From assembly GCF_021654285.1 (NCBI RefSeq), contig NZ_JAKFZS010000005.1, forward strand, positions 186,001 through 250,000: 64,000 nucleotides of DNA, written 5' to 3'. A program made the translations under genes and the position numbers. Source of the DNA: Pseudoalteromonas luteoviolacea (GTDB taxonomy: Bacteria; Pseudomonadota; Gammaproteobacteria; Enterobacterales; Alteromonadaceae). Shown one piece after another: positions 55,604-64,000 of this stretch. The first letter of the stretch is position 1, and each line of letters begins with the position of its first letter. The notes below the pieces were generated by a model that searched no databases, had not been told where the DNA came from, and saw only the letters and a program-made list of their open reading frames with translations.

Positions 55604-58312
55604 TTAGCTTAATTTGCCACAGCACTGCTTATATTTTTTACCAGATCCACAAGGACATGGCTCGTTACGACCTACCTTAGGCTCAGCTCTTGCGGCAATT
55701 GCAGCACCTTGAGGCGCTTCACCACCGACTGTTTCAGCTTCTTCATGCTGATACTGCCTTGGCATTTGCTCACTGCGACGATGTTGTTCTTCAACTTTTT
55801 CAACGTCTTCTTCAGCACGCACTTGAACTTTGCTTAATACACCAACCACATCCACTTTCAACGTCTCTAACATGTTAGAAAACAGTTCAAATGACTCGCG
55901 CTTGTACTCTTGCTTAGGGTTCTTTTGTGCATAACCGCGCAGGTGAATACCTTGACGTAGGTGATCCATCGCAGCTAAGTGATCTTTCCAATGCTGATCT
56001 AGGCTTTGTAGCATAACGGCTTTTTCGAAGTGACGAAGGACTTCAACACCGACTTGCTCTTCTTTTTGCTTGTATGCCTTTTCAGCTTCTTCAACAATAC
56101 GTTCGCGTAGTGATTCTTCGTATAGTTTACTATCGTCTTCAAGCCACTTAGCAATTGGTAAATCTAACAATAGATCAGACTTCAAACGCTCTTCAAGACC
56201 TGGAATATCCCACATCTCTGCCAAGCTTTGCGGTGGAATAAAGCGATCAATCGTGCCGTTGAGCACATCGCTACGGATCGCATTCACAGTTTCTGAAATA
56301 TCCCCTTCTTCAAGCAGCTCATTACGCTGCTCGTATACGACTCGACGCTGATCGTTAGCAACATCATCATATTCAAGCAACTGCTTACGAATATCGAAGT
56401 TACGCGCTTCAACTTTACGCTGTGCGTTTTCAATCGCACGGTTTACCCACGGGTGCTCAATCGCTTCACCACGTTGCATACCAAGTTTGCGCATCATTGT
56501 CGTCATGCGCTCACCTGCGAAAATACGCATCAACGCATCATCCATAGACAAGTAGAATCGGCTCGAACCTGCATCACCTTGACGGCCAGAACGACCGCGC
56601 AGCTGGTTATCAATACGGCGAGATTCATGTCGCTCTGTACCAATGATATGCAGACCACCCGCCTCAAGTACCTTGTCATGAAGCTCTTTCCATTTCGCTT
56701 TCGCTTGCTCGATTTGCGCGTCTGTTGGGTTGTCGATTTTTGCAATATCGTTCTGCCAGTTACCGCCGAGTACGATATCTGTACCACGACCTGCCATATT
56801 GGTTGCAATCGTCACATTACCTGGCAAACCTGCATCTGCGATAATATCAGCTTCTTGCGCATGGAACTTAGCGTTCAGTACGTTGTGTTCAATTTTTTCT
56901 TTACGTAAGAAGTGAGATAAGTACTCAGAACTTTCAATCGAGATAGTACCAACCAATACAGGCTGACCACGCTTCTGACAATCTCTGATGTCTGTCAGAA
57001 TTGCTTCAAACTTCTCTTCTTGTGTTAGATAAACCAAGTCTGCACGATCGTCACGGATCATTGGCTTATTAGTTGGAATAACAACAGTATCAAGACCGTA
57101 GATTGACTGGAACTCAAACGCTTCAGTATCAGCAGTACCCGTCATACCTGATAGTTTGTCATAAAGACGGAAGTAGTTCTGGAATGTAATTGAAGCCAGT
57201 GTTTGGTTTTCGTTTTGAATGCGAACACCTTCTTTTGCTTCTACAGCTTGGTGCAAACCTTCAGACCAACGACGCCCTTCCATTGTACGACCGGTATGCT
57301 CATCTACGATGATAACTTCATTGTCTTTAACAACGTAATCAACGTCTTTTTGATACAGCTTATGCGCTCGCAATGCCGCATAGACATGGCTCAAAAGCGT
57401 AATATTACCTGCTGAGTATAATGAATCGTCTTCTTCAATTAGACCATGCTTGATGAGCAGCTCTTCAACATTCACTTGACCGCGCTCTGTTAGGTGCGCT
57501 TGCTTTGACTTCTCATCAATCGTGTAGTCACCGTCGCCTTCTACACCTTCTTCGTCTTCTTTTTCTTGTTGAACAAGTTCAGGGACGATTTTATTGATCT
57601 GTGTGTATAGCTCAGAGCTATCTTCTGCTGGGCCTGAAATAATCAACGGCGTTCTTGCTTCGTCAATTAAGATTGAGTCAACTTCATCCACAACCGCATA
57701 GTGTAATGGACGTTGCACACGCTCTTCGATACTAAACGCCATATTGTCACGTAAGTAGTCGAATCCAAACTCGTTATTTGTGCCGTAAGTGATATCCGCT
57801 GCGTAAGCTTCTTTCTTTTGTGCTGGCATCATGCCTGGGATGTTACACCCAACACTCAAGCCTAAAAATTCAAATAGTGGGCGATTGTTTTCAGCATCAC
57901 GCTTAGCTAGATAATCGTTTACGGTAATGACATGAACACCTTTACCTGTTAAGCCATTCAGATATGCAGGCAAGGTCGCAGTAAGCGTTTTACCTTCACC
58001 TGTACGCATCTCAGAAATACGGCCTTGATGCAGCACCATACCACCTATCATCTGCACGTCAAAATGACGCATTTCAAAGACGCGTTTTGAGGCCTCACGA
58101 ACTGTAGCGAATGCTTCAGGAAGTAATTCGTCTAAGCTGGTTCCTTGCTCAAATCTTTGTCTAAACTCTGCTGTTTTTGCTTTTAGTTCTTCATCAGATA
58201 GCTTGCTATACTGCTCTTCTAAAGCATTAACTAAAGCGACCGTTTTGCGTAAATTTTTGATCATCCGGTCGTTACGGCTACCAAAAATCTTGGTAAAAAT
58301 TTTAGTTATCAT
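55604..58312 (-). CDS. secA: Preprotein translocase ATPase SecA
   Basis: 902 residues, full length. [19 protein letters not shown] is Walker [23 protein letters not shown] holds the DEAD box, and [20 protein letters not shown] is the second helicase region. The C-terminus has the zinc-binding [14 protein letters not shown] that contacts SecB. It drives protein export through SecYEG. No secM gene precedes it; a leader of about 115 bases with a small inverted repeat does. Confidence 0.98.
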   Translation of the reverse strand: MITKIFTKIFGSRNDRMIKNLRKTVALVNALEEQYSKLSDEELKAKTAEFRQRFEQGTSLDELLPEAFATVREASKRVFEMRHFDVQMIGGMVLHQGRISEMRTGEGKTLTATLPAYLNGLTGKGVHVITVNDYLAKRDAENNRPLFEFLGLSVGCNIPGMMPAQKKEAYAADITYGTNNEFGFDYLRDNMAFSIEERVQRPLHYAVVDEVDSILIDEARTPLIISGPAEDSSELYTQINKIVPELVQQEKEDEEGVEGDGDYTIDEKSKQAHLTERGQVNVEELLIKHGLIEEDDSLYSAGNITLLSHVYAALRAHKLYQKDVDYVVKDNEVIIVDEHTGRTMEGRRWSEGLHQAVEAKEGVRIQNENQTLASITFQNYFRLYDKLSGMTGTADTEAFEFQSIYGLDTVVIPTNKPMIRDDRADLVYLTQEEKFEAILTDIRDCQKRGQPVLVGTISIESSEYLSHFLRKEKIEHNVLNAKFHAQEADIIADAGLPGNVTIATNMAGRGTDIVLGGNWQNDIAKIDNPTDAQIEQAKAKWKELHDKVLEAGGLHIIGTERHESRRIDNQLRGRSGRQGDAGSSRFYLSMDDALMRIFAGERMTTMMRKLGMQRGEAIEHPWVNRAIENAQRKVEARNFDIRKQLLEYDDVANDQRRVVYEQRNELLEEGDISETVNAIRSDVLNGTIDRFIPPQSLAEMWDIPGLEERLKSDLLLDLPIAKWLEDDSKLYEESLRERIVEEAEKAYKQKEEQVGVEVLRHFEKAVMLQSLDQHWKDHLAAMDHLRQGIHLRGYAQKNPKQEYKRESFELFSNMLETLKVDVVGVLSKVQVRAEEDVEKVEEQHRRSEQMPRQYQHEEAETVGGEAPQGAAIAARAEPKVGRNEPCPCGSGKKYKQCCGKLS

Positions 58313-58794
58313 GTTTAAACCATTTCAATCTTATGTTTGTAAGCCCCGTGCATTCGCGTATTCCCAAAAGGCTTACTAAGTCCTGTTGGCGACAAAGTCG
58401 AATTTGTGCTGTGTGCCGAGTTAATTTTCTACCTATCATACCAGACTATGCGCATCTGCAAACCACCTAAGCGAAAACTGTTCCTATTTAATAACATGTC
58501 TGTCGCAAAGGCGTTTCAAGAATACACGTAATAACGCATATGATCACTTAAATATTACCCATCGGATATGACGGTATTGTTTGGTAATTATGCAGATATG
58601 GGGATAACACAGGGAAACTTCAAGTAGAATGTATAACCAGTGCTTTTCTTGACAGTTTCGACCGAGTTTACAGCTGGTGAGGCAATACCAAATACAAAAA
58701 ATAAGGTAGACTGTATGCAGTGCTAAAATAGTATTTATGAAAGTAATAACGTGATCAAACGTGGTTACTCTGGCCGTCTTTATGGAGTCCCAAC
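58313..58794. promoter_or_regulatory. Divergent intergenic region between secA and the DUF721 gene
   Basis: 482 bases with no convincing gene. The secA side holds an inverted repeat GTAAGCC/GGCTTAC (58339-58376) about 27 bases before the secA start, and a candidate promoter at 58435-58462. On the DUF721 side no clear promoter could be called. Confidence 0.5.
58435..58462 (-). promoter_or_regulatory. Candidate secA promoter (extended -10)
   Basis: On the minus strand TTTGCA and TATGAT are 16 bases apart, and TGG directly before TATGAT gives the TGn extension. Transcription would begin near 58428, about 115 bases upstream of secA. Confidence 0.45.
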
Positions 58795-59268
58795 ATGGCG
58801 AAAAATAGATTTGATCCTAAATCACTTTCTGAGCTTGCGCCGAAATGGTCAAACAAACTATCTAACTACGTGGAAAAAGCACAAGATATTGCCGCGCTGC
58901 AAGCCCCGTTGAACAAGGCACTCGGGCCCATTTTAAGCAAAAAATGCCGAGTATCAAATTACCACCAAGGTACTTTATGTATCGAAGCAGCTTCTGCAAC
59001 GCTTGCAACTCGACTGGGTTATTTGAAAATGGAAATCCTCTCCGAATTTAGACAATCGGGATTTCACGATTGCAGTCAGGTAAAAATCACCACCAACCCA
59101 GAAGCCCAGCAACGTTTGTCCCAACGTCAAAAGAGCCCACAATCAAAACCAGAGAAGCAACATAAACTCAGTGAATCGACAGCTGAGCAATTAACGATGC
59201 TCGCGGAATCAGCGCCAGATGGGTTAAAAGAAAGGCTGTTAAAATTGGCTAGACATGCAAAAAAGTAG
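58795..59268 (+). CDS. DUF721 (DciA-like) protein
   Basis: 157 residues, the only plus-strand chromosomal protein gene that is whole in the window. LGPILSKKCRVSNYHQGTLCIEAASATLATRLGYLKMEILSEF is the conserved DUF721 core, followed by a charged Lys/Gln-rich linker and a short helical C-terminus. The family includes DciA, which helps load the replicative helicase in bacteria without DnaC, and the secA/lpxC location is the usual one in gammaproteobacteria. The ATG follows AGTCCCAAC with a weak ribosome-binding site. Its terminator is shared with lpxC. Confidence 0.82.
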   Translation: MAKNRFDPKSLSELAPKWSNKLSNYVEKAQDIAALQAPLNKALGPILSKKCRVSNYHQGTLCIEAASATLATRLGYLKMEILSEFRQSGFHDCSQVKITTNPEAQQRLSQRQKSPQSKPEKQHKLSESTAEQLTMLAESAPDGLKERLLKLARHAKK

Positions 59269-59295
59269 AGGCTTTAAACTATCAATTAGACAAAA

Positions 59296-59317
59296 AAATG
59301 ACGCTTTCGCGTCATTT
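59296..59317. terminator. Bidirectional terminator between DUF721 gene and lpxC
   Basis: AAATGACGC and GCGTCATTT form a perfect 9-bp stem with loop TTTC, with A and T runs outside, placed between two convergent genes. Confidence 0.85.
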
Positions 59318-59318
59318 C

Positions 59319-60242
59319 TTATCCTGCTGTAACCTGTTGACCAGCTTCAAGACCTGGCGCTGGCATGGTAACAGGTTCATCAAAGGTCACCCATTCCCAA
59401 GCGTGCTCATTGGCCATTACTTCACGCAGTAGTTTATTATTCAAACCATGACCTGATTTATAACACGTGACTTTACCCAAAATGTTATGACCCGTCATAA
59501 ACAAGTCGCCCACACAATCCAAAATCTTATGCTTAACAAACTCATCTTTATAACGTAAACCATTAGGGTTTAACACTTTGAAGTCATCCAGCACAACCGC
59601 ATTATCCATGCTACCGCCAAGTGCTAGATTATTCGCATGCATGTACTCAATGTCTTTCATAAAACCAAAAGTACGTGCACGGCTAATTTCTTCAGTAAAG
59701 CTTTGTGCTGTAATGTCTAAGCCAATACGCTGGCGACTGGCATTGATAGCTGGGTGATCAAAAGCGATTTCAAAGTCGATATGAAAACCATCATATGGTT
59801 CAATTTCAGCCCACTTATCGCCTTCTTCAACACGTACCGTCTCTTTAATACGGATAAAACGCTTGGCAACGTTTAGCTCGGCAATACCGCCTTTTTGCAA
59901 CAAATAGATGAATGGTAATGCACTACCATCCATAATTGGTACTTCGGCGCTATCGAGCTCAACAATCAAATTATCGATACCTAAGGCTGCAACTGCCGCA
60001 ATTAAATGCTCAGTTGTAGATAGACGAACACCATCTTTGTTCGTTAAACAAGTACATAATTGCGTATCACCCACAGCTTCAGGGGTTGTCTCAAAATCGA
60101 CAACAGGGTCTAGATCTACGCGACGAAACACGATACCCGTATTTGCGCTCGCAGGTCGGAGAGTGATCGTGACCTTTTCACCTTTGTGTAAACCTACACC
60201 TGTGGCTTTAACAACTTCAGCAATTGTACGTTGTTTAATCAT
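59319..60242 (-). CDS. lpxC: UDP-3-O-acyl-GlcNAc deacetylase
   Basis: About 307 residues. [24 protein letters not shown] is the typical start, [17 protein letters not shown] holds the first zinc His, and [17 protein letters not shown] holds the second His and the Asp ligand. It performs the committed step of lipid A synthesis. An in-frame GTG lies 12 bases earlier (60254), but AGTGGG there serves as ribosome-binding site for ATG 60242. Confidence 0.97.
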   Translation of the reverse strand: MIKQRTIAEVVKATGVGLHKGEKVTITLRPASANTGIVFRRVDLDPVVDFETTPEAVGDTQLCTCLTNKDGVRLSTTEHLIAAVAALGIDNLIVELDSAEVPIMDGSALPFIYLLQKGGIAELNVAKRFIRIKETVRVEEGDKWAEIEPYDGFHIDFEIAFDHPAINASRQRIGLDITAQSFTEEISRARTFGFMKDIEYMHANNLALGGSMDNAVVLDDFKVLNPNGLRYKDEFVKHKILDCVGDLFMTGHNILGKVTCYKSGHGLNNKLLREVMANEHAWEWVTFDEPVTMPAPGLEAGQQVTAG

Positions 60243-60319
60243 ATATTCGCCCACTTTAAGTTAATAGACCGCGGAGTGTATCATAATTAACACCCCATGC
60301 CAATCGGTCAATATTTATC

Positions 60320-61576
60320 CTAATCTGACTGTTTTCTCAAAAATGCTGGAATATCGAAATAATCACCTTTTTCTTTCTCACCAGATTCTTTTGGTTGCTC
60401 AGCCGTTTTAATCGTTTCTTTTACCGAAGCGGTGTTGGTATCAACATTAAACCCAGCAGCGGTATCGTTAGTTGGTTGTGCTTCTACAGGTTTATTTCCT
60501 GCGCCACCAAAACTTGGTACAAAGTCTTCATTCGTGTGGCTTGGACCATGCGTGCCTGTAGCGGCTTGTCCAGCTAGACCTTGAATACCTTTATCAACTA
60601 TGCCAAATTGTGGTTTACGATCGCCACCTAGGCCTGTTGCAACAACGGTCACTCGTAACTCATCACTCATTTCAGGGTCAATCACTGCACCAACTACAAC
60701 TGTCGCATTTTCAGATGCCAGTGCTTTAACGTGATTACCTACCACTTCAAATTCTTCGATAGTGATGTCCATACCCGCTGTGATATTAACAAGGATCCCT
60801 TTAGCGCCGGTCAGGTCAACATCTTCAAGTAATGGGCTTGAGATTGCGGCCTCTGCAGCTTCTTGCGCTCTATCAGGGCCTGATGCCGCAGCCGTACCCA
60901 TCATCGCAGTGCCCATGGCTGACATCACTGTTCTTACATCAGCAAAGTCCACATTAATCAGACCTGAACGCGTAATTAATTCTGCAATACCTTGTACCGC
61001 GCCGTACAGAACATCATTCGCTTTTGCAAATGCGTCTAATAATGTAGTGCCTTTGCCAAGTACTTTCAGTAACTTGTTGTTAGGAATTGTAATAAGCGAG
61101 TCTACAATTTCAGACAACTCACCAATGCCATGATCGGCCGCTGCCATACGCTTTTTACCTTCCAAGTCAAATGGACGCGTCACAACAGCAACAGTCAAAA
61201 TACCCAGCTCTTTCGCAACACGCGCAACAACAGGCGCAGCACCAGTACCTGTACCGCCACCCATACCTGCTGCGATAAAGACCATGTCTGCACCTTCAAG
61301 GCTTGCCTTGATTGTTTCAACATCTTCTTCAGCTGCACTCTTACCCACTTCTGGATTCGCACCTGCACCTAAGCCTTGTGTAATTTGCGTACCTAGCTGT
61401 ACTGTTACATCCGCTGATGACTTTCTCAGTGCTTGTGCGTCAGTATTCGCGACGATGAAGCGCACACCTTCAATTTCTTGTTTTACCATGTGCTCAACAG
61501 CGTTACCGCCGCCGCCGCCAACACCAATTACTTTTATTACGGCTTCTTCGCCGTGTTGCTCCATAATATCAAACAT
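60320..61576 (-). CDS. ftsZ: Cell division GTPase FtsZ
   Basis: About 418 residues. [18 protein letters not shown], the tubulin signature [20 protein letters not shown] and [12 protein letters not shown] are present, and the conserved C-terminal peptide [11 protein letters not shown] binds FtsA and ZipA. ATG 61576 has GGAG 7 bases upstream; an in-frame GTG six bases earlier is less likely. It forms the division ring. Confidence 0.98.
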   Translation of the reverse strand: MFDIMEQHGEEAVIKVIGVGGGGGNAVEHMVKQEIEGVRFIVANTDAQALRKSSADVTVQLGTQITQGLGAGANPEVGKSAAEEDVETIKASLEGADMVFIAAGMGGGTGTGAAPVVARVAKELGILTVAVVTRPFDLEGKKRMAAADHGIGELSEIVDSLITIPNNKLLKVLGKGTTLLDAFAKANDVLYGAVQGIAELITRSGLINVDFADVRTVMSAMGTAMMGTAAASGPDRAQEAAEAAISSPLLEDVDLTGAKGILVNITAGMDITIEEFEVVGNHVKALASENATVVVGAVIDPEMSDELRVTVVATGLGGDRKPQFGIVDKGIQGLAGQAATGTHGPSHTNEDFVPSFGGAGNKPVEAQPTNDTAAGFNVDTNTASVKETIKTAEQPKESGEKEKGDYFDIPAFLRKQSD

Positions 61577-61597
61577 CTTCACTCTCCGACTTGAGCT

Positions 61598-62830
61598 TTA
61601 AAACTCACCTTGGAACCATTTAGTTACTCGGCTCCACCAACCATCTTCGGCATCTACCTTCGCCTTTTGTGCATTTTTGGCTTGCAGCGTTCGGCCATAT
61701 TGTAACAAACCTACCGCTGTTGCATATGCCGGATCATCAACATAATCTGTTAATCCCGTGATCCCGACAGGTTTACCTATCCTTACAGGCATCTGAAATA
61801 TGTCTTCAGCCACTTCCAGTGCCCCTTTCATTTTGGCGCTGCCACCTGTCATGACAACCCCAGCCGCAATTTGGTCTTCAAACCCTGAACGGCGAATTTC
61901 TTCTTGAACTAATTCAAATAGCTCTCTAAATCTTGGTTCAACCACTTCCGACAATGTATGTCGCGACATGATGCGTGAAGGTCTTCCCCCCACACTCGGT
62001 ACTTCAATGGTTTCTTCAACACTGGCCATTTGACTGCTAGCAAATGCGTATTGTACCTTCAAAGACTCTGCATGTGAGAGCGGTGTTCTAAAAATTTTTG
62101 CAATATCACCAGTAACCTGATTGCCAGCAACTGGGATCACCGCGGTATGGCGTAATGCGCCATTGACATAAATCGCAATATCCATGGTACCACCACCGAT
62201 ATCAACCACGGCAGCACCCAGCTCTTTTTCATCCTCAGTTAAAACCGAATAACAGGACGCCAAAGCTGTAAAAGTAAGTTGATCAACTTCTAAACCGCAT
62301 CGCTCAACACACTTCTCTATGTTCTTGGCCATATCATTTGAACAAGTAATGATATGTGCTTTGGCTTCCATTCTTACACCGCTCATACCGAGTGGGTTTT
62401 TAATCCCTTCTTGCATATCAATGCTGTATTCTTGAGGTAGAGAATGCAGCATTTTACGCTCTGCAGATATTGGTACAGAGCGTGCAATGTGGATCACGTT
62501 AGCAATATCATCATCTGTCACTTCTGCATTGTTAATCGCGACAACGCCACTCTCATTCTGACACTGAATATGTTTACCAGATATTCCCAAATACACTGAA
62601 CTGATCCTGCAATCGGCCATTAACTCAGCTTCATCAATCGCTCGCTTAATTGAGTCAGATACCAGATTAAGGTCATTCACACCACCTTTATCCATACCGT
62701 GTGCAACTTGGTTGCCAACGCCAACAATACTTAATTGATTATCAGATGTGATCTCACCGACGGTAGCCACTACTTTTGCAGTGCCGACATCAAGCCCTAT
62801 CACTAAGTTTCTTTCTGCTGACTTGGTCAT
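61598..62830 (-). CDS. ftsA: Cell division protein FtsA
   Basis: 410 residues of the actin/Hsp70 fold: NLVIGLDVGTAKVVATVGEI is phosphate-1, VVDIGGGTMDIAIY is phosphate-2 and GVVMTGGSAKMKGA is the adenosine motif. The C-terminal WWSRVTKWFQGEF is the amphipathic membrane-targeting helix. It tethers FtsZ to the membrane. The start overlaps the ftsQ end by 4 bases. Confidence 0.97.
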   Translation of the reverse strand: MTKSAERNLVIGLDVGTAKVVATVGEITSDNQLSIVGVGNQVAHGMDKGGVNDLNLVSDSIKRAIDEAELMADCRISSVYLGISGKHIQCQNESGVVAINNAEVTDDDIANVIHIARSVPISAERKMLHSLPQEYSIDMQEGIKNPLGMSGVRMEAKAHIITCSNDMAKNIEKCVERCGLEVDQLTFTALASCYSVLTEDEKELGAAVVDIGGGTMDIAIYVNGALRHTAVIPVAGNQVTGDIAKIFRTPLSHAESLKVQYAFASSQMASVEETIEVPSVGGRPSRIMSRHTLSEVVEPRFRELFELVQEEIRRSGFEDQIAAGVVMTGGSAKMKGALEVAEDIFQMPVRIGKPVGITGLTDYVDDPAYATAVGLLQYGRTLQAKNAQKAKVDAEDGWWSRVTKWFQGEF

Positions 62831-63606
62831 GCTTTACTCTTATCTTTTTTCTCTTGTACCTGAGGGTATCTCCAGCTCACCGCCAGCCCTGTATCATAAC
62901 GCAAATCAATCACATCAAGCAGTGCTCCGTCAGGTCTTTTTAACAACGGATACACATCTATGAATCTTTGCACTCTTTTGGCTTTTTCTTCTCTACCTAA
63001 ATTCAGCTTGATGCCATTTTTTAACCACAACTGCCAAGCAAAGCGCTCAGACAAAGCTAAACTGGTTAACTCAAATGAATTAACTGCTAGCATCTCTTTT
63101 AATTGTAAAAATGTTTCCCAAGCTTCTCCTTCGCTTCCCTCGGGTCCATACAGCTGAGGTAAACTCGCAGACAGTTTATTACTGTCTGCTTCGAATAGTG
63201 TACCATTTGTATTTAACAGGGAATCACTATTCCAATAAGCAACCGGTTTATGTTCTACCACATAAACTTGTATTGTATCAGGCCACTGTTTGCGTACAGA
63301 TACACTTGCAACCCAAGGCAAGTCTCTCACAGCAGCTTGAACAGCTTTTACATTCAATTGGAAAAAGCTGGTTAAATCCGTTTTTTTTATCGCATTAACA
63401 ATGTCTTTCTCCTCGGTATAAAGAGGATCTCCTAACACAGTTAATGTCTTAATTTGTGCATCTCTGTGTTCAACCAGCCAATCACTTACCCAATAAACAC
63501 TCTGCACTAACATCAATACAACGCCTAGAAAAAAGCTCACTCCTAATGCGCGTGGCCAATTCAGGCTTTTTAACGCAGTAAACGCTTTTTTCATATTCGC
63601 GCGCAT
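62827..63606 (-). CDS. ftsQ: Cell division protein FtsQ
   Basis: 259 residues. A short cytoplasmic part and one membrane helix (ALGVSFFLGVVLMLVQSVYWV) precede the POTRA domain (LTVLGDPLYTEEKDIVNAI) and the FtsQ beta domain (PWVASVSVRKQWPDTIQVYVVEHKPVAYWN). It belongs to the FtsQLB divisome core. It follows ddl by a single base. Confidence 0.95.
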   Translation of the reverse strand: MRANMKKAFTALKSLNWPRALGVSFFLGVVLMLVQSVYWVSDWLVEHRDAQIKTLTVLGDPLYTEEKDIVNAIKKTDLTSFFQLNVKAVQAAVRDLPWVASVSVRKQWPDTIQVYVVEHKPVAYWNSDSLLNTNGTLFEADSNKLSASLPQLYGPEGSEGEAWETFLQLKEMLAVNSFELTSLALSERFAWQLWLKNGIKLNLGREEKAKRVQRFIDVYPLLKRPDGALLDVIDLRYDTGLAVSWRYPQVQEKKDKSKA

Positions 63607-63607
63607 A

Positions 63608-64000
63608 TTATAACGTTTGCTCCAAAATGCGAACGACTAACTGCTCAAAGTTAATGCCTTGTGATTGAGCCGCTTTAGGTACCAAAGATGTTTCTGTCAT
63701 ACCAGGTACCGTATTTACTTCCAACAAATAGAATTGGCCATTTGCATCTTGCATTGCATCAACTCGCCCCCAGCCGCTTGCACCAACCAGTTCAAATGCA
63801 TGTAAAGACATCACTTGGAGCTGTTCAGTATAGGCAGGTGTTAACTCAGCTGGGCAAATATACTCTGTTGTATTTTCTTTATACTTGGCCTGATAATCGT
63901 AGAATCCGCGCGGTGTGCGCATTTCGATCACGGGCAGTGCTTGTCCGTCAAAAATACTGACCGTAAATTCACGTCCTTCAATCCATTGCTCAACCAGCAC
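63608..64000 (-). CDS. ddl: D-alanine--D-alanine ligase, C-terminal part (continues past window)
   Basis: The last 130 or so residues of an ATP-grasp ligase: WIEGREFTVSIFDGQALPVIEM, GASGWGRVDAM and FYLLEVNTVPGMTETSLVPKAA, the last with the Mg-binding Glu-Asn pair typical of Ddl. It joins two D-Ala for peptidoglycan. The 5' end lies beyond base 64000; the first Met in the fragment is internal. Confidence 0.95.
   Translation of the reverse strand: MLVEQWIEGREFTVSIFDGQALPVIEMRTPRGFYDYQAKYKENTTEYICPAELTPAYTEQLQVMSLHAFELVGASGWGRVDAMQDANGQFYLLEVNTVPGMTETSLVPKAAQSQGINFEQLVVRILEQTL

Noticed and set aside
56453..56908. 151-codon plus-strand frame within secA
   Set aside because: Complete overlap with the conserved secA sequence on the other strand and no independent features.
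1..64000. CRISPR array, prophage or restriction system
   Set aside because: No regularly spaced repeats, phage structural genes, or methylase/nuclease genes were seen.

Overview
The window looks like a chromosomal segment of a marine gammaproteobacterium, most likely Pseudoalteromonas or a close Alteromonadales relative. This is inferred from gene content and moderately AT-rich coding style; no database was searched. The right end is a typical gammaproteobacterial division/envelope block, all on the minus strand: ddl (cut by the window edge), ftsQ, ftsA, ftsZ, lpxC, then secA and mutT, with a divergent DUF721 gene between lpxC and secA. To its left lie an M13 peptidase and a chitin-sugar module (GH20 hexosaminidase plus a FucP-type sugar transporter). 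Both genes of that module are preceded by the same palindromic operator-like site.

Most of the window (about 1.6-45.3 kb) holds two complete Wzx/Wzy-type surface polysaccharide loci placed head to tail, nearly all on the minus strand. Locus 2 (45.3 down to 29.5 kb) runs: long SLBB-type export protein, GT2, Wzz, initiating sugar-phosphate transferase, EpsG-type polymerase, GT4, an unusual three-gene cassette (octopine-dehydrogenase family, ATP-grasp, arginase), Wzx, a decayed IS3-family element, UDP-glucose dehydrogenase and UDP-glucuronate 4-epimerase. Locus 1 (28.4 down to 1.6 kb) runs: wza-wzb-wzc, UDP-GalNAcA genes (wbpO, wbpP), rmlB-rmlA-fdtA, a 3-hydroxyacyl-CoA dehydrogenase, an fdtC-like acyltransferase, fdtB, wzx, acyltransferase, two GT2, wzy, GT4, an asparagine-synthase-like amidotransferase, GT4, the bacillosamine set pglC-D-E-F, and yjbH.

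Inferred chemistry. Locus 1 should make a repeat unit initiated on N,N'-diacetylbacillosamine-phosphate. It should carry GalNAcA (possibly amidated) and a 3-amino-3,6-dideoxyhexose that may be N-acylated with 3-hydroxybutyrate; four transferases plus PglC suggest about five sugars. Locus 2 should make a shorter, uronic-acid-containing repeat. Its opine-dehydrogenase/ATP-grasp/arginase cassette could build an ornithine- or opine-type substituent and join it by an amide bond to the uronic acid. This cassette is the most novel content of the window.

Two inverted, decayed copies of one IS3-family element bracket locus 1 and the ugd/epimerase pair, and one copy separates that pair from the rest of locus 2. 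A decayed IS630-family element lies next to tRNA-His. Several terminators, two strong intercistronic hairpins, a candidate locus 1 promoter with a long leader containing an ops-like motif, and a candidate secA promoter can be read directly.
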